A stretch of 64,000 nucleotides of DNA, taken from Mesostigma viride. Taxonomy: Eukaryota; Streptophyta; Mesostigmatophyceae; Mesostigmatales; Mesostigmataceae. The DNA is taken from positions 5,105,205-5,169,204 of the forward strand of contig RPFO01000026.1 of NCBI GenBank assembly GCA_009746045.1. Direction: 5' to 3'. This document shows, one piece after another, positions 11,201-23,300 of the stretch. The number at the start of each line of letters is the position of its first letter. The stretch's first letter is position 1. A program made the translations under genes and the position numbers. The notes beneath the pieces were generated by a model that was not told the DNA's origin, did no database searches, and saw only the letters and a list, made by a program, of their open reading frames with translations.

Positions 11201-13061
11201 ATTTGGCCCTATTCCATGTGTTTATGATTTGATAATTTTTTTTTTCATTAAAAAAGTACCCTTTTTGCGGGAAAATCCATCAATGTGTGTAAACATGATT
11301 ATTTTGTGCTCAAAATTAGGTAGCATTTCTCAAAAGTCAGGGAACTATATGGGAATATATGATTTGGTCCCAATATGTTTGCCCACTGCCCTAGGAAAAA
11401 TGTGACTAGAATAGCGTCTTTTTCTATTTTTAGCGCGTTACCGGTGCCCTGTGGGGGCTAGTACCCCCCCCAAGTGGCTGGAAAATTTTTTTTTAATCAT
11501 ATTAATGGTCCCCAATCATAATTGGATTTTTAGCACATGCATAGGTATGGTTTCCAGAAAAGTGCCCTTTAGGGGTGTCCCCTCCCCTTAATTGAGTTCA
11601 TGATATGATAGCCATAAACAGCAAATATAAGTTTATGGATATCTGTCCGTGGCCGATGCCGGCATGGCGAAGACCCTCGCAATATCGGCACCACTGAGGT
11701 CGAATCACTTTAGATCATGCAGTGCACCCTATTGGCAATAGTAGCTATCTAGAAGAGTCCGCATTGCGGAGTCTCTTCACTAGCCTCGCTGCCAATGCCG
11801 CCACAACACTAGATCCGTGGCATGCACTCAAACAGCGTTGAATGTCAATTATGAAATTGAAGGTTTGATAGAACTATAAAGCTATTTGTGTCAAGGGTTG
11901 GACTGACGGTGTGGGGCCCTCGGCCGGACGCGGGGAATGGGGATTAACCATAAGTGCCCCCCCCCCCCCCCCCCCCTTCCCCCCAATCCGCCGGACAGGA
12001 TTCATAAGCACAGGATCATATCAAAGAGACAACCAAGATATGGCTGTTTACAGGCGCCCCTTGATGATGTTCTAATGGAGGGCGCTTTCGTTAAGATTAC
12101 CTCAATATCGCTTGATCCTAGTGAATTTGCTTTTGATCCTAAATCAGTTCTAGTGCTTATGGCGGACAATTGCAGTCAATGGTTCAGTTACCCAATGGAG
12201 GAAATTGAACCCATGCACATCACGCCACCCCAGCACTGCGCCTGCATGCAGCTCACCGTTTAGATCCCATTGCTCTGAACTAACACGATGATTCATGACA
12301 TTGAATGCTCTCTTTTGCTTGCCCGCGATGGGGTTGTAGCATTCCAGGCAGGTCCAGATGAGCTTGCTGGGATTTATTAACGGTGAGACAATCATGGTCA
12401 TACACTGGCCATTACTTTAGCGAAGTTCTGTATTATAGAGGACAGCCGGTTCTTATATCGATGTACACTGATTGGACGATCCATGCATATTTTGAGAACC
12501 AAATTTCTCTTTAGTTTTCTGGTCTAGCAGCTTGTGGAGCTGCTGGAATTAGCTAGCAGCGTATACAGCAGTACATGAAATTGGTTTCTCAACATATCTG
12601 AGTGCTCATTGGGCGGTCGAGCTAGGGTGAACAGACCTGCATGGTTAATATGGCATGCAATAGAACTGCGTAGACTAAAATGTATAGGAGACCCCGTGCA
12701 CGCCTATGCGGTAGGACCGCTCAAGCTAGGAGTGCTCAGCTATTACTTAATAAATAGATCGAGGACAGGATTAATATATCGAGGACATCAGAGGGGCTCA
12801 GGCCTCTCGATCGATCCTAGTCCGTGATACGGAACAAAGATCGATGCAGGACAAGGCCATCAGGGCCCGGCCAGGTTGTATAGAGGACAATGATCCCCCC
12901 GCAGTGGGGAAGAAGCGCGTACGTCCGATCGATCCCACCAAGGGAAGTACACGCCCGGCGTGACTGCGGAAGGGCTTGTTACTACCCTGCTACATGGCAT
13001 GTCCCTTGGCTTGTTAGTTTAGGCATTAGATAGACAATAGAACCGGTACGATTGTTTGTCC
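8228..13061. other. Intergenic region upstream of the mitochondrial-type gene
   Basis: No convincing gene. It holds a perfect 24-bp palindrome at 9319-9342 (GAATTTTTTGGC and its complement), a three-unit degenerate tandem repeat at about 10690-11230, and a poly-C run near 11956-11976. Open frames at 9165-9566, 11937-12263 and 12150-12401 show no family motif and no splice partners. Confidence 0.5.
10690..11230 (+). repeat. Degenerate tandem repeat, period about 190 bp
   Basis: Landmarks recur at even spacing. GCAGTTCTTGTC-like boxes sit near 10744, 10935 and 11125; TTTGGTCAGTTT-like boxes near 10823, 11013 and 11202. Copies have diverged, so this looks like an old satellite-like tandem array. 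Confidence 0.6.
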
Positions 13062-13141
13062 ATCCATCCATTCATCGGGGTAAATAGTCCATGACCCCCA
13101 AACGGGAGCACGACGGGCCAGAGCATGGGCATGTTTAATTA
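13062..13141 (+). mobile_element. SINE-like retroposon 3' end, copy 4
   Basis: Contains CCATCCATCCATTCATCGGG (a very short TCCA block), then a degraded stem-loop (CCCCCAAACGGGAGCA) and a tail remnant TTTAATTA. The order of parts matches the copies at 1595-3060 and 13764-13925. Confidence 0.5.
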
Positions 13142-13234
13142 TGTAGGACTCCATCCATGCGAAACAGTTGAAAGAAAGACATCTAGTAGTAGTTTCGTCT
13201 GTCCACAGATTGAGTACCCAGCTGCCCGGGCCAT

Positions 13235-13625
13235 TAAAATGAAAATTAAATTATAACATGCCTCCGTCGCCGGGAGATCATGAAGCACATATTCCTTCAT
13301 GGATGGGTGGAGGTGGAGGAGGCCGCGTGATCCGAACTAACCTAACTCTAAGCTATCCAGAAAATCCTAACTAGCTACACTACTGAGCAAAACGCCCCTT
13401 CGATCCGCTTGGGGGGGGGGGTGGCTTGCCCACAGGGGCTGGCCGGTGTGAGCCTGCACAATCTTCTGCCACCGCTTCTTGTTCTGCATGGCAGTCCAAA
13501 GAAGGGAGAGGGAATGGATGCGGTGTTCAAACTGAGCTGGGACCACTATAGGTCGGCCAGCAACATCTGGATGTAGTTCATGGCAGGTTTACCTAGCTTC
13601 CTGGGAATGTCCTTGGGGCCAGGCC
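13235..13625 (+). repeat. Dispersed repeat related to 37740-38080
   Basis: This plus-strand stretch matches the reverse complement of 37740-38080 over about 350 bp. Shared blocks include AACATGCCTCCG, GATCATG-AGCACATATTCC, GGCTTGCCCACAGGGGCTGG and ACAATCTTCTGCCACCGC. It is a second copy of part of the minus-oriented retroelement lying in the 37.5-40.2 kb nest. Confidence 0.65.
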
Positions 13626-13763
13626 ATGCTTACCCAACAGTACTACTATGTAAGCTAAAAACCCAATAACGTTTGATCATAATGGCATAGAACTGTAACT
13701 TTACAGAAATAGGGTATGCTTGAAAGCGTTTACTTCCCTCAATAACAGACATCATGTTCTGTC

Positions 13764-13925
13764 CCATTAATTAATGAATTAATTAATTAGACTCGTGCTA
13801 GCTCCCGTTGGGGAGTCACGGAGCATTAACCCCGATGGATGGATGGATGGATGGGTGCAAACATTCCTACCGGTCTAATCGATCTACATCGGCTACATAC
13901 TCCATCTATCTAACAGCATTCTAAC
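13764..13925 (-). mobile_element. SINE-like retroposon, copy 5, with short TGGA block
   Basis: Minus orientation: tail at about 13768-13790, stem-loop CTCCCGTTGGGGAG near 13801-13815, TTAACCCCGA, then only four or five TGGA units (13835-13853), then GGGTGCAAAC and CTACCGGTCTAAT. The same flanking blocks surround the 1.34 kb array at 1655-2997. The 5' end is uncertain. Confidence 0.65.
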
Positions 13926-14135
13926 TACAACATCTATCTAGGCAGCCGCACGCTGCTCTAGCCTGGGAGCTATCTGTCCTATACTAGGGGTTAGCATGTG
14001 CATCTGTGAGACCTGACTTGTGAGCCGGCAGCACTGTCTGCATCCTAGGCAGGTGTCCAGCAACTAGCAAAAAGGCAGCGGACATTTTGGCATAACACTC
14101 TTCTCTAGAAACCAGGCATCGTGAGCTCCTCCCAT

Positions 14136-14188
14136 TAATTGATTAATTAATTAATTAGACTCGTGCTCCCGTTGGGGAGTCACCGATG
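14136..14188 (-). mobile_element. 53-bp truncated retroposon insertion with target-site duplication
   Basis: Direct repeats GCTCCTCCCAT at 14125-14135 and 14189-14199 (11 bp, identical) enclose just a TTAA tail, the terminal stem-loop and a few bases beyond. It is a strongly 5'-truncated copy of the SINE-like family, just downstream of the USP5 stop codon. Confidence 0.75.
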
Positions 14189-14393
14189 GCTCCTCCCATG
14201 GCATAAGTTATGTTCCATGAGCGCACTTGGTCAATTGGGGTCGGCTTCCGGTGGCCACCAGGCAGCAGCCACGCACGCACTAGCTGAAAAATAGTCTCAG
14301 GTTGCCACAAGTAAAAGAAGGGGGAGAGCCCTAGGAATGGGTTTCTACCCATGTTTAGAGCAGCCATGCAGCCTAATCGGTCCAGCACCAGGC

Positions 14394-17300
14394 TTACTCC
14401 TGGTCCCGGGCAAAGAGGTACATGTATCCCAGGTCCTTTGGAGGGTTATCTGATATGGCCACCTTCTCGTCATTGAATATCACCCATCTGCCATCCTTCT
14501 TGGCATGGAACACGTAATGCCCCGTCTGCGTGGAGTTGCCCATGTGGCTGATGATCCCGATCAGTTGATAACCTGCAGAAAAACCAGCCAGCCAAAGCAA
14601 CAATCCAGCCACGGCACATGAAGACACGTCAGAACTTGCCTGTCACACTTGGCAAGAGACACGGTAAGGATGGAAACAAGTGTCACTGAAAATAACGGAC
14701 CAATGTCCCGACCCCACTGCTAAGTACCGCTGATTGACCACCCCATGATAGTAGTATGCACAGCGTGTGCTGCACACAAGTGCTAATGCTGACGTATGTC
14801 CCGGCCCTGCTGCAAACGCTAGACCACAACCAAGCCTGTCCAGCCAACAAGCGCAGTTTGCTTTTCGCTGATGGACTCCCCTGATGCTACATACTGTACT
14901 TGTTGATCAGCCGAGAGCATGCCCATGCTGAGGTACGTCGGTAGTTAGTGGTGGGACACTAACTACCAAGGGAATGATGCTACTTGACCAGTCCACAACC
15001 TAGCCTGGCCAGCAAAACAAGTGTGTTTATCCACTAATAATGGACGCCCCACCCTGATGCTAACAAACACTGTTCATCAGGCTAGAACACGTATCCTAAT
15101 CTGCACACATGTGCCCGTGCTGACGCTATGTCCCATTCCTGCTGCTGACGCTCACCCTCAGTCTGAATCTACAACACAGCACAAGGCACACGGCTACTAT
15201 ACGACACAGCACGGAGATGTGTTGGCCCACGGCAAGCAGACGCGCCCGTCTTGTCCTATGCTGACGTACGTCCTGGCCCGTCGGGCAGATCGGGCTTGGC
15301 CTCTGCCGCACCGCTGGAGCCATCCCTGGTGGCACCACCAGCGCCGCCGCCAGCATTATCGAGCTCCATGGCGTCGAGTTCGTTTGCGTGGCTGAATATC
15401 CAGTCGGCCGCACGCTCCAGGTTGTTGCCCTGGTGTGTTTGTGGCACGTGTGCCAACGTTTGTTACAATCATATTTTCCCGTGGGATGGCAAGTAGTGCA
15501 CGGCACAGTGAAAAAAAAGCGAAATAAGGATTTCTAAAACATGTATCATTGAATAAGAAGAAGTGAACCGTAAACCATTCAACAAGTCCAAGTACATGGA
15601 ACACATCCTATATTTGCATGGGATATAAGCATGTGAACCACAGAGAAGAGTTAAGTATGGAATGATGGAATAGAAACAGACAACCAGGTTTACGGCCGGT
15701 ACAGGCCCAGATCGGTGCCCGTTAACGCCCACCCTGCCTGGCAAAATAATTACCAGGATACACTTACGCTTGCTAACAGTTACTAGCGCAGTATAGTCTA
15801 CAAACAAAGATACCAATACAATGATGACAAACACGCCAGCGCCTCACCGTCACGTTCAATGCCTTGATCGCGTCGCGGGACTGCTCACATAGGAGTATCT
15901 ATAGACACATATACACGTCCCATGAACCGAAATTACACGATGCCTCACCGTCGCGTTCAGTGCCTTGATCGCCTGCTGCCGGTCAAACCCCATCGCCGCC
16001 AGCGTGTCGAGGGACTCGGCCATCTCTGCTTCTGACAGCGCCGCGGGGGGCGGGCCGCTTGTTGCCGCGGGGGCGGCCACTTCCTCCTCGTCTGCATTAT
16101 AAGAATAAGATCAACAAGACCAACAAAAAGAGGAACGAGAACAAGGGGGCTTACGGGCAAGTGAGTGGCAGGTCAAGAATAGCCATGGAATGACAGGCGG
16201 GCATACAGAGCACCAAGACTAGCCAGCGCCTACCCGGCTCGTCCATGTGCGTGAACGCCCAGTAAACATTGTGACAGATGCCAATAGCAGGCAACTACGC
16301 AAAAAGCATACACCCGTGTGACTGGTGACATCTGCGAGCACCCACCCGGCTCATCCATGTGCGCAAACACCCAGTTGAGCGCGTCTTCGGCGCCGCTGTT
16401 CTGAGTGGCAAGCGCGGCCTTGCGGCACTTGGCGAGGGAGAAGCCCATCCCCATGAGCTGCTCCACGATGGCGGGGTCGGGCTGGGGGCCCGCCGCGCCG
16501 CCAGCTGGTGAGACATGGGGCATGACGCAAGCATGCAAGATTGGAAAGAAAGGGGAGGGTGAGGTGTTGATACGGTGAGGGGCAACCGAACAGACGTGTG
16601 TGCTACGACTCTGGCATCTGCGCTGCGGTTCTGGCAACGCAACCAGACTCTCTATACCACGGCACGCACCTATCGAAGGCTACGCAAGTAACGGGCACTA
16701 GCAGAAAATCCGTGCGTGGAACTGCTCGAAGGGGATGTGAAAACAACAACGTCAGCCGAGCAAAAGAACATGACAAACAAGACCATGGAGAACAGAAAAA
16801 GGTGGCCATGCACAAGAAAGAAATGAGATGGCTGAGCACAAAAAAACACAAAATAGGGCGGCCGAGCATAAAGGAGGAACATGAGAAACAAGCAAAAAGG
16901 CCAAGAGCGTCCCACCTGGCGGCTCTTCGTCCGGGAGCTCCGTCTCGCCCGGCTGAAGACCCGTGCCGCGCAGATGCGACAAATCAATCTTATCGGGGAC
17001 GTCCACGTACACATCTGTCAAGATTCAAGGGGATGGCGGGCATGATCATCGATAGGAGGTTCAGATGATGTTGTCCTTGTACGACGGATACCTGCTGGTC
17101 TTGTTTCAGGTAGGGGGATCAGATGGTGTTGTCCATGTACGACCGATACCTGCTGGTCTTGTTTCAGGTAGGGGGATCAGATGGTGTTGTCCATGTACGA
17201 CGGATACCTGCTGGTCTTGTTTCAGGTAGGGGGATCAGATGGTGTTGTCCTTGTACGACCGATACCTGCTGGTCTTGTTTCAGGTAGGGGGTTCAGATGG

Positions 17301-20300
17301 TGTTGTCCTTGTACGACCGATACCTGCTGGTCTTGTTTCAGGTAGGGGGATCAGATGGTGTTGTCCTTGTACGACCGATACCTGCTGGTCTTGTTTCAGG
17401 TAGGGGGATCAGATGGTGTTGTCCTTGTACAACGGATACCTGCTGGTCTTATTTCAGGTACGTCCACGAAAACAAAGGAGGTGCAAAACAAAGGATGGGT
17501 AGAGGATGGACATGAACCGAACCTGGTCTTGTCCACGTAGACATCTGTGAAGTACGGCAGTGCGAGCACGATCATCCCTAGGGGCCGCCAGATGCGCTAA
17601 TGTATATTCCACCCGTTACCTGTGTGGCTATTTGTTCTTGTCATCAAGGAGCATCTGCTGTCATCAAACAGGAGGCAACAGGGAACGCAAGCCGCCTCCC
17701 CATGGACCTGGTGTAGGCCCAGCCGATCTTTTTCCCAGCACATTACTGCCACACGCACCCATCCGTGGTCCAGACATGCACCACGACCCTGTTGTGTTCC
17801 AAGTAAAGTACTAGCTGGGGCTACTACTATCTTGTTCCTGTCACAACACTACGATGGACCATACTGGACTATCATGGGCCATACTGGACTATGGTGGACC
17901 ATACTGGACTATGGTGGACCATACTGGACTATGATGGACCATTCTGGACTATGGTGGACCATAGTGGACTATGAGGGACCATACTGGACTATGGTGGACC
18001 ATAGTGGTCTATGGTGGACCATAGTGGACTATGAGGGACCATACTGGACTATGAGGGACCAAGTACAGTAGTACAATGGACCACCATAAATGTTCCTACC
18101 TGCATCAGAACACTACAATGGACCACCACTACTAGCATACCCACCCACCCGCCACCACGAGCGCCCATCCATCAAATTTAACTAGCATTCATCCACAATG
18201 CAGCAGCCACGACTGCCCCTTGCACCGAGCTTGTCACACGAAACTAGCATTCATCCACAACGCAGCGGCCATTAGTGCCACACGTACCGAGCTTGCGCGG
18301 CACCCAACCGCGATCGAGCATGAACTTGCGCATGTGCAGCATGAGGTAGTTAGGGAAGGTGGCCAACCGGAGCGTCCTGCGTGGGCAAACGTGCACGCAT
18401 AGGTGGGAGAGTACAGGAAGCCAGGCACAAGAGGTTTCAAACCAGAGAGATCAGGCACATCACCCTATTTGTGGGCACACTCGTGCCTGGGTGGGAGACG
18501 CTAAGAAAGCCAGGCACGACAACCAATAACACACCATGACAATGATAAGGCACAAGAGATCTTGTATGAGAGAAATCAGGCACGTCATCCTCTTCGTGGG
18601 CGCCAAAAAAAGACGGGTGGGTCAGAGTAACCGGGCACAACAAAACAACAAGCAATAACACGGATGGGGTATTGTGAGCTGCACAGCCAATCACATCCAA
18701 CAGGCAGAGCGGCACATCCTGCATGCCGTGCGCTTAGGCTGGAAATAGGAGACTAGCCATGACAACAACACCAACGAGGTATTGAGAGCAGCAGGGGTAT
18801 TCCATGCGATGACAACACAGCAGGCAAAATGCTGAGAGACACACGCACTGCATGGCATGGTGTGATGGGAAGGAACAGCACACAACTTTGAGCCTCGAGA
18901 TGTTGAGGGAAGTAAACCAACAGGGAACCATTCACCCTGGCCTCTAGCGACCCATGCCATCCTGAGGGTATAAAGGGGGCCATCCTGAAGGTATATAATC
19001 CTTTCCAGGCTTCATGCTTCAAAGCCCAAACCCAAACCACCAGAGAGCAAAACCCCTATACTCCCAAACCCCCTATTCCCCAAACCTCCAAACACCCAAA
19101 ACACCCCAAACACCCCAAACACCCCAAACACCCAAATACCCAAACACCCCAAACACCCCAAACACCCCAAACACCCCAAACACCCCAAACACCCCAAACA
19201 CCCCAAACACCCCAAACACCCCAAACACCCCAAACACCCCAAACACCCCAAACACCCCAAACACCCCAAACACCCCAAACACCCCAAACACCCCAAACAC
19301 CCCAAACACCCCAAACACCCCAACCCCCCGAACACCCCAAACACCCCAACCCCCCAAACCCCCAACCCCCCAAACACCCCAAACACCCCAAACACCCCAA
19401 ACACCCCAAACACCCCAAACACCCCAAACACCCCAACCCCCCGAACACCCCAAACACCCCAAACACCCCAAACACCCCAAACACCCCAAACACCCCGAAC
19501 ACCCCAAACACCCCAAACACCCCAAACACCCCAAACACCCCAAACACCCCAAACACCCCAAACACCCCAAACACCCCAAACACCCCAAACACCCCAAACA
19601 CCCCAAACACCCCAAACACCCCAAACACCCCAAACACCCCAAACACCCCAAACACCCCAAACACCCCAAACACCCCAAACACCCGAACACCCCAGACACC
19701 CCAAACACCCCAAACACCCCAAACACCCCAAACACCCCAAACACCCCAAACACCCCAAACACCCCAAACACCCCAAACACCCCAAACACCCCAAACACCC
19801 CAAACACCCCAAACACCCCAAACACCCCAACCCCCCGAACACCCCAGACACCCCAAACACAACCCACCCCCACCCACTTGGTGGCGGTCGTTTTGCGCTT
19901 GACGGCGCTGCTGTAGAAGTCTCCAATCTCCTCCGCCGCCGTGGTGGCCTCCAGGCACGCGGAGAGGGGCACGCGCGGACGCACCAGGTCATCCGTCGCG
20001 CTGCCAAAGGGGAGGGTCCGTACAGAAAAGGTACAAAAAGGTTGGCGAATGGCGTCTAGTCTTAACAGGTGACAAAGGGAGGCCTCAGGACGTATTCACA
20101 CTCGAAAGCTAGTAATGGCAAGCACACTATATAGACAACGGCTACGTCCCTACTGCTATGGGACCGACATGCGAGGTGATGCCATGATAGCTTGGGGCAT
20201 GCGCACAAAAAGAAAATGCCCGCTACCGAGACAAAGTGAGAAAAGCACCAAGGGTGTTTGCTCTGGCCTATAAATATTTCACAGCTTCCTTCCTCCTCAA

Positions 20301-23300
20301 CACACTTTCACCCCATTGCTTACACTTTCTCCCCCCGCCCCTCCTTTTCCTTCTTGCTCTCTTCCCAGGCCGCCACCTCGGCTGCAAGGCGACAGCCACG
20401 AACAGCAAAAGTATCATCCGCGGTCAGTTGCAAGGAAAAGGGAAACTTCAGGTCATATGCCGACTTCCTTCCGACAAGCGCCAAGGTACCCATTCACGCA
20501 TATTTGAAAGAAATGGGCGTGGGAACCCCACGGTTCATAAATATGTCAAAGTTGGCAACAACAGTTGATTGGTGCGCGCAAGCTTGGGCAAGGGAAAGGG
20601 CCGCACGATGATGCTTTCTCCAACATCAAGCCGTGCGAGAGCCGGCCAAGCACTGCATGCCTTTCCCTATGCCAGTCGTGTGCTCTAGCAGGTCAGCCGC
20701 GCTGTTTGTACCCCTATCAGACAGCGCCCGACCGAATCGACCAACGCATTCCCAAACTCCCCACGTCCTTCCCTTCCAACCTCCCCACGCCCTTCCTTTC
20801 CAGCCTCCCCACGCCCTTCCCTTTTCAACACCCCACAGCCTCACCTTTCCAGCACCCCACGCTGTCCTTCTCCGATGCCATGACTCCATTCCCAGAACCC
20901 TGGCTAAGGGAATAACCAAGAATGAATTCCAGTTACGTCAATTCGTCCTTTCCCACTCACCCAGGTTGGACGCGGCGTCGAGCGGAATGGTGAGCGACAG
21001 CACGTTGTCGGTGCGCCGCGTGTACTTGACCGCCCCCGACGCCGAGCACTGGATTCTCTCCTCCGCCACATACTGGAAGCACCGGCTGGGGTCCGATGCT
21101 GTGCGCGACGCGGCGCTGCCTCCGGAGTGGTTCTGGCCGCGCGCGCGCTCCTGTCGGTGGACCATGTCCAGCAGGTGCTGGAAGAACTCGAGCACGTCCT
21201 GGGGGGGCGGGGGGAAAGAAAGGAACAAGAAGGGAAGGTGAAGGTGAAGGTGGAGGGTTGGGGGGAAGGGGAGGCAAGTGGTCAGTTCCAATGTCAAGCG
21301 GGAGGAAGGGGGAGGAAGGGGGGGAAGGAGAGGGGAGGCGAGAGGGGGAGGGGGGTAGGGGGAAGGGGGGAGGGGGAAGGGGGACAATAAATGGGGGGAA
21401 GAGGGAGGGGGGGGTGAAGAGCAGGGTCCCTAGGCGCAAGAGGATGCCAGGACAAGAAGGCGAGAAGAGAAAGGACAAGAAGGCGAGAAGAGAAAGGCAA
21501 GAGAAAAAGAAGTCAGGGTGTCGAGGAAAGAAGGCAGGGGGGTGAGGTCAATAGCGAGGAGTGCGGTAGACTTGTGGAGACATAGGCGGCCAACCCTCTT
21601 GTATACGTCCGTTGTAGTTGCGGAAGTGGCGGAATAGCACTTAGTACTTCAGTTCATGGACCTGTATATTTGCCAGTACCTATTCCTGACAGTTGTGTGT
21701 TATGTTTCGGTCCGCACGGATGGCATCGTCCCTCCATTCCAAGAGCGCTCCAATACCTTTTCGAAGCTCATTTCCCTCCTCTCTCTCTTTTGGGGGGTAG
21801 TAAGAATAAGTCAGAAAGTACGGCAATTCGCGCAGCATACATCACACATCTCGGCGAGAAGCGAGCCAAGTTTGATCAAAAGTGAATCTAATGGAAGTGG
21901 CTCCCCTCAAAACTATCAGCGCACCTGTTGCCGCGCAGTGGCAAACTCCGGGTGGCCCAGCCCGATGACTTGCTTGAACTGCCGGGGAGGAATGCCGTCT
22001 TGAAACTGTTGCCCGGCACGGATTCAAAATGCATGCAAGCACAGGGCAAGACGTAGCCACAAGCACCTGTCACGACCCAAACGAGACCCTTAACCTTGAA
22101 AGATGCACAGACGCCACTACCCCCTGCAGAGTTCTAAACTAACAGATACTAGACAGAAGAATACATAAACTAACAGACTAATAATGATACGTAAGTTACC
22201 CTGCCGGCGACAAAGTTACATAGCCAGCCCATGATCTGAAGTTACATAGCCAGCCCATGTTCTGACTAACAGTAGTTCTGAAAATAGAATTCAACAAATG
22301 TGCAACTGCAGCCATACGGATGATAGGGCCACTAGGCCATACGTATATCTCAAAATACTTCTACAATGAATCGAGCGTCTAGCCCCGGCTTAACAGACCA
22401 GACAGGCCGTGCCTGACAGACAAGTAAATAGAAGCAACAGGAGTGAAGGCCATTCCAGAAAAAGATGGCATCGGATCACGCTCAGGGCAGACCATTCATG
22501 GCCAGCGTTCACCTATGGAAGACATCGCGAACAGATATGAACATGATTACTAATCTGTGGCCTGCCCACTTGAGCAGTGAGAGAAGCTAGGGCGCCCTCC
22601 CTCCTTGTCGTTGTGTATACGGGTTAAAGGTTCCTTTATTGGTACCCACGTGACGCAGGCTACGTGATAATTAATTAACGACATGGCTACTTAGAAACAT
22701 CCAGACGCTGGCCATCAATTCAAGCCATGGCTCTGGAGCGCATCCAGAACGACAACAAGAAAAATGGATTGAGCAGTGCCATTCGCTGGCATGCAAGGAC
22801 AGGGGGAGGGGGGGGGGAGGCAGGGCACAGGCGGCGAGCGGTGGTGGCATGGCTTCCCATCGCTTCCATACCTCCATAATAGATTTTTTGGGCGGGTGGA
22901 GGGAATATCAGACCAGCAGCTCCAGCATCAGCGGTAGAGAAACAATGGCACGTGATGAAGAAACGAACACGTTTGGTGGGTGAGCGACACTGGCAAGGTC
23001 GACTGGCATACCTGCTGCAACGGCGCCTCCGCCTCCGTCACGGGTGGCTGGTCTAGCTGAAGCGATGGCATTGGGATCCATGCGTGGGGTTGGGCAACAG
23101 GCAGAGACAGCCAGATAGAGTCAGAGGCCACCGAAGCTACCGGGAAGAATTTATGGAAGCTTGATTTACAAGCGAAATGGGACAGGGCCGGAGACACGGG
23201 AAACGCCGCCGAGCATCAGCTTGGCTAAGGGGCATTCTTTCTGTAGCAGTGGCTGATTCTGCCTGTGTTCTCCGACCTCACTGGCCTTGATAGAAACGAG

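Noticed and set aside
17052-17459. Possible CRISPR array (58-bp repeats)
   Set aside because: Units abut without spacers, in a eukaryotic intron.
17480-17560. Alternative USP5 exon 13
   Set aside because: Only the first 14 or so nt after the acceptor match; the rest does not encode the [11 protein letters not shown] segment.
19083-19858. Possible telomere-like array (CACCCCAAA)
   Set aside because: Wrong unit for known algal telomeres, and flanked on both sides by USP5 exons.
19012-20007. Five overlapping frames of about 300 codons in the 9-bp repeat
   Set aside because: Artefacts of a stop-free minisatellite; the real coding exon here is only 19878-20000 on the minus strand.
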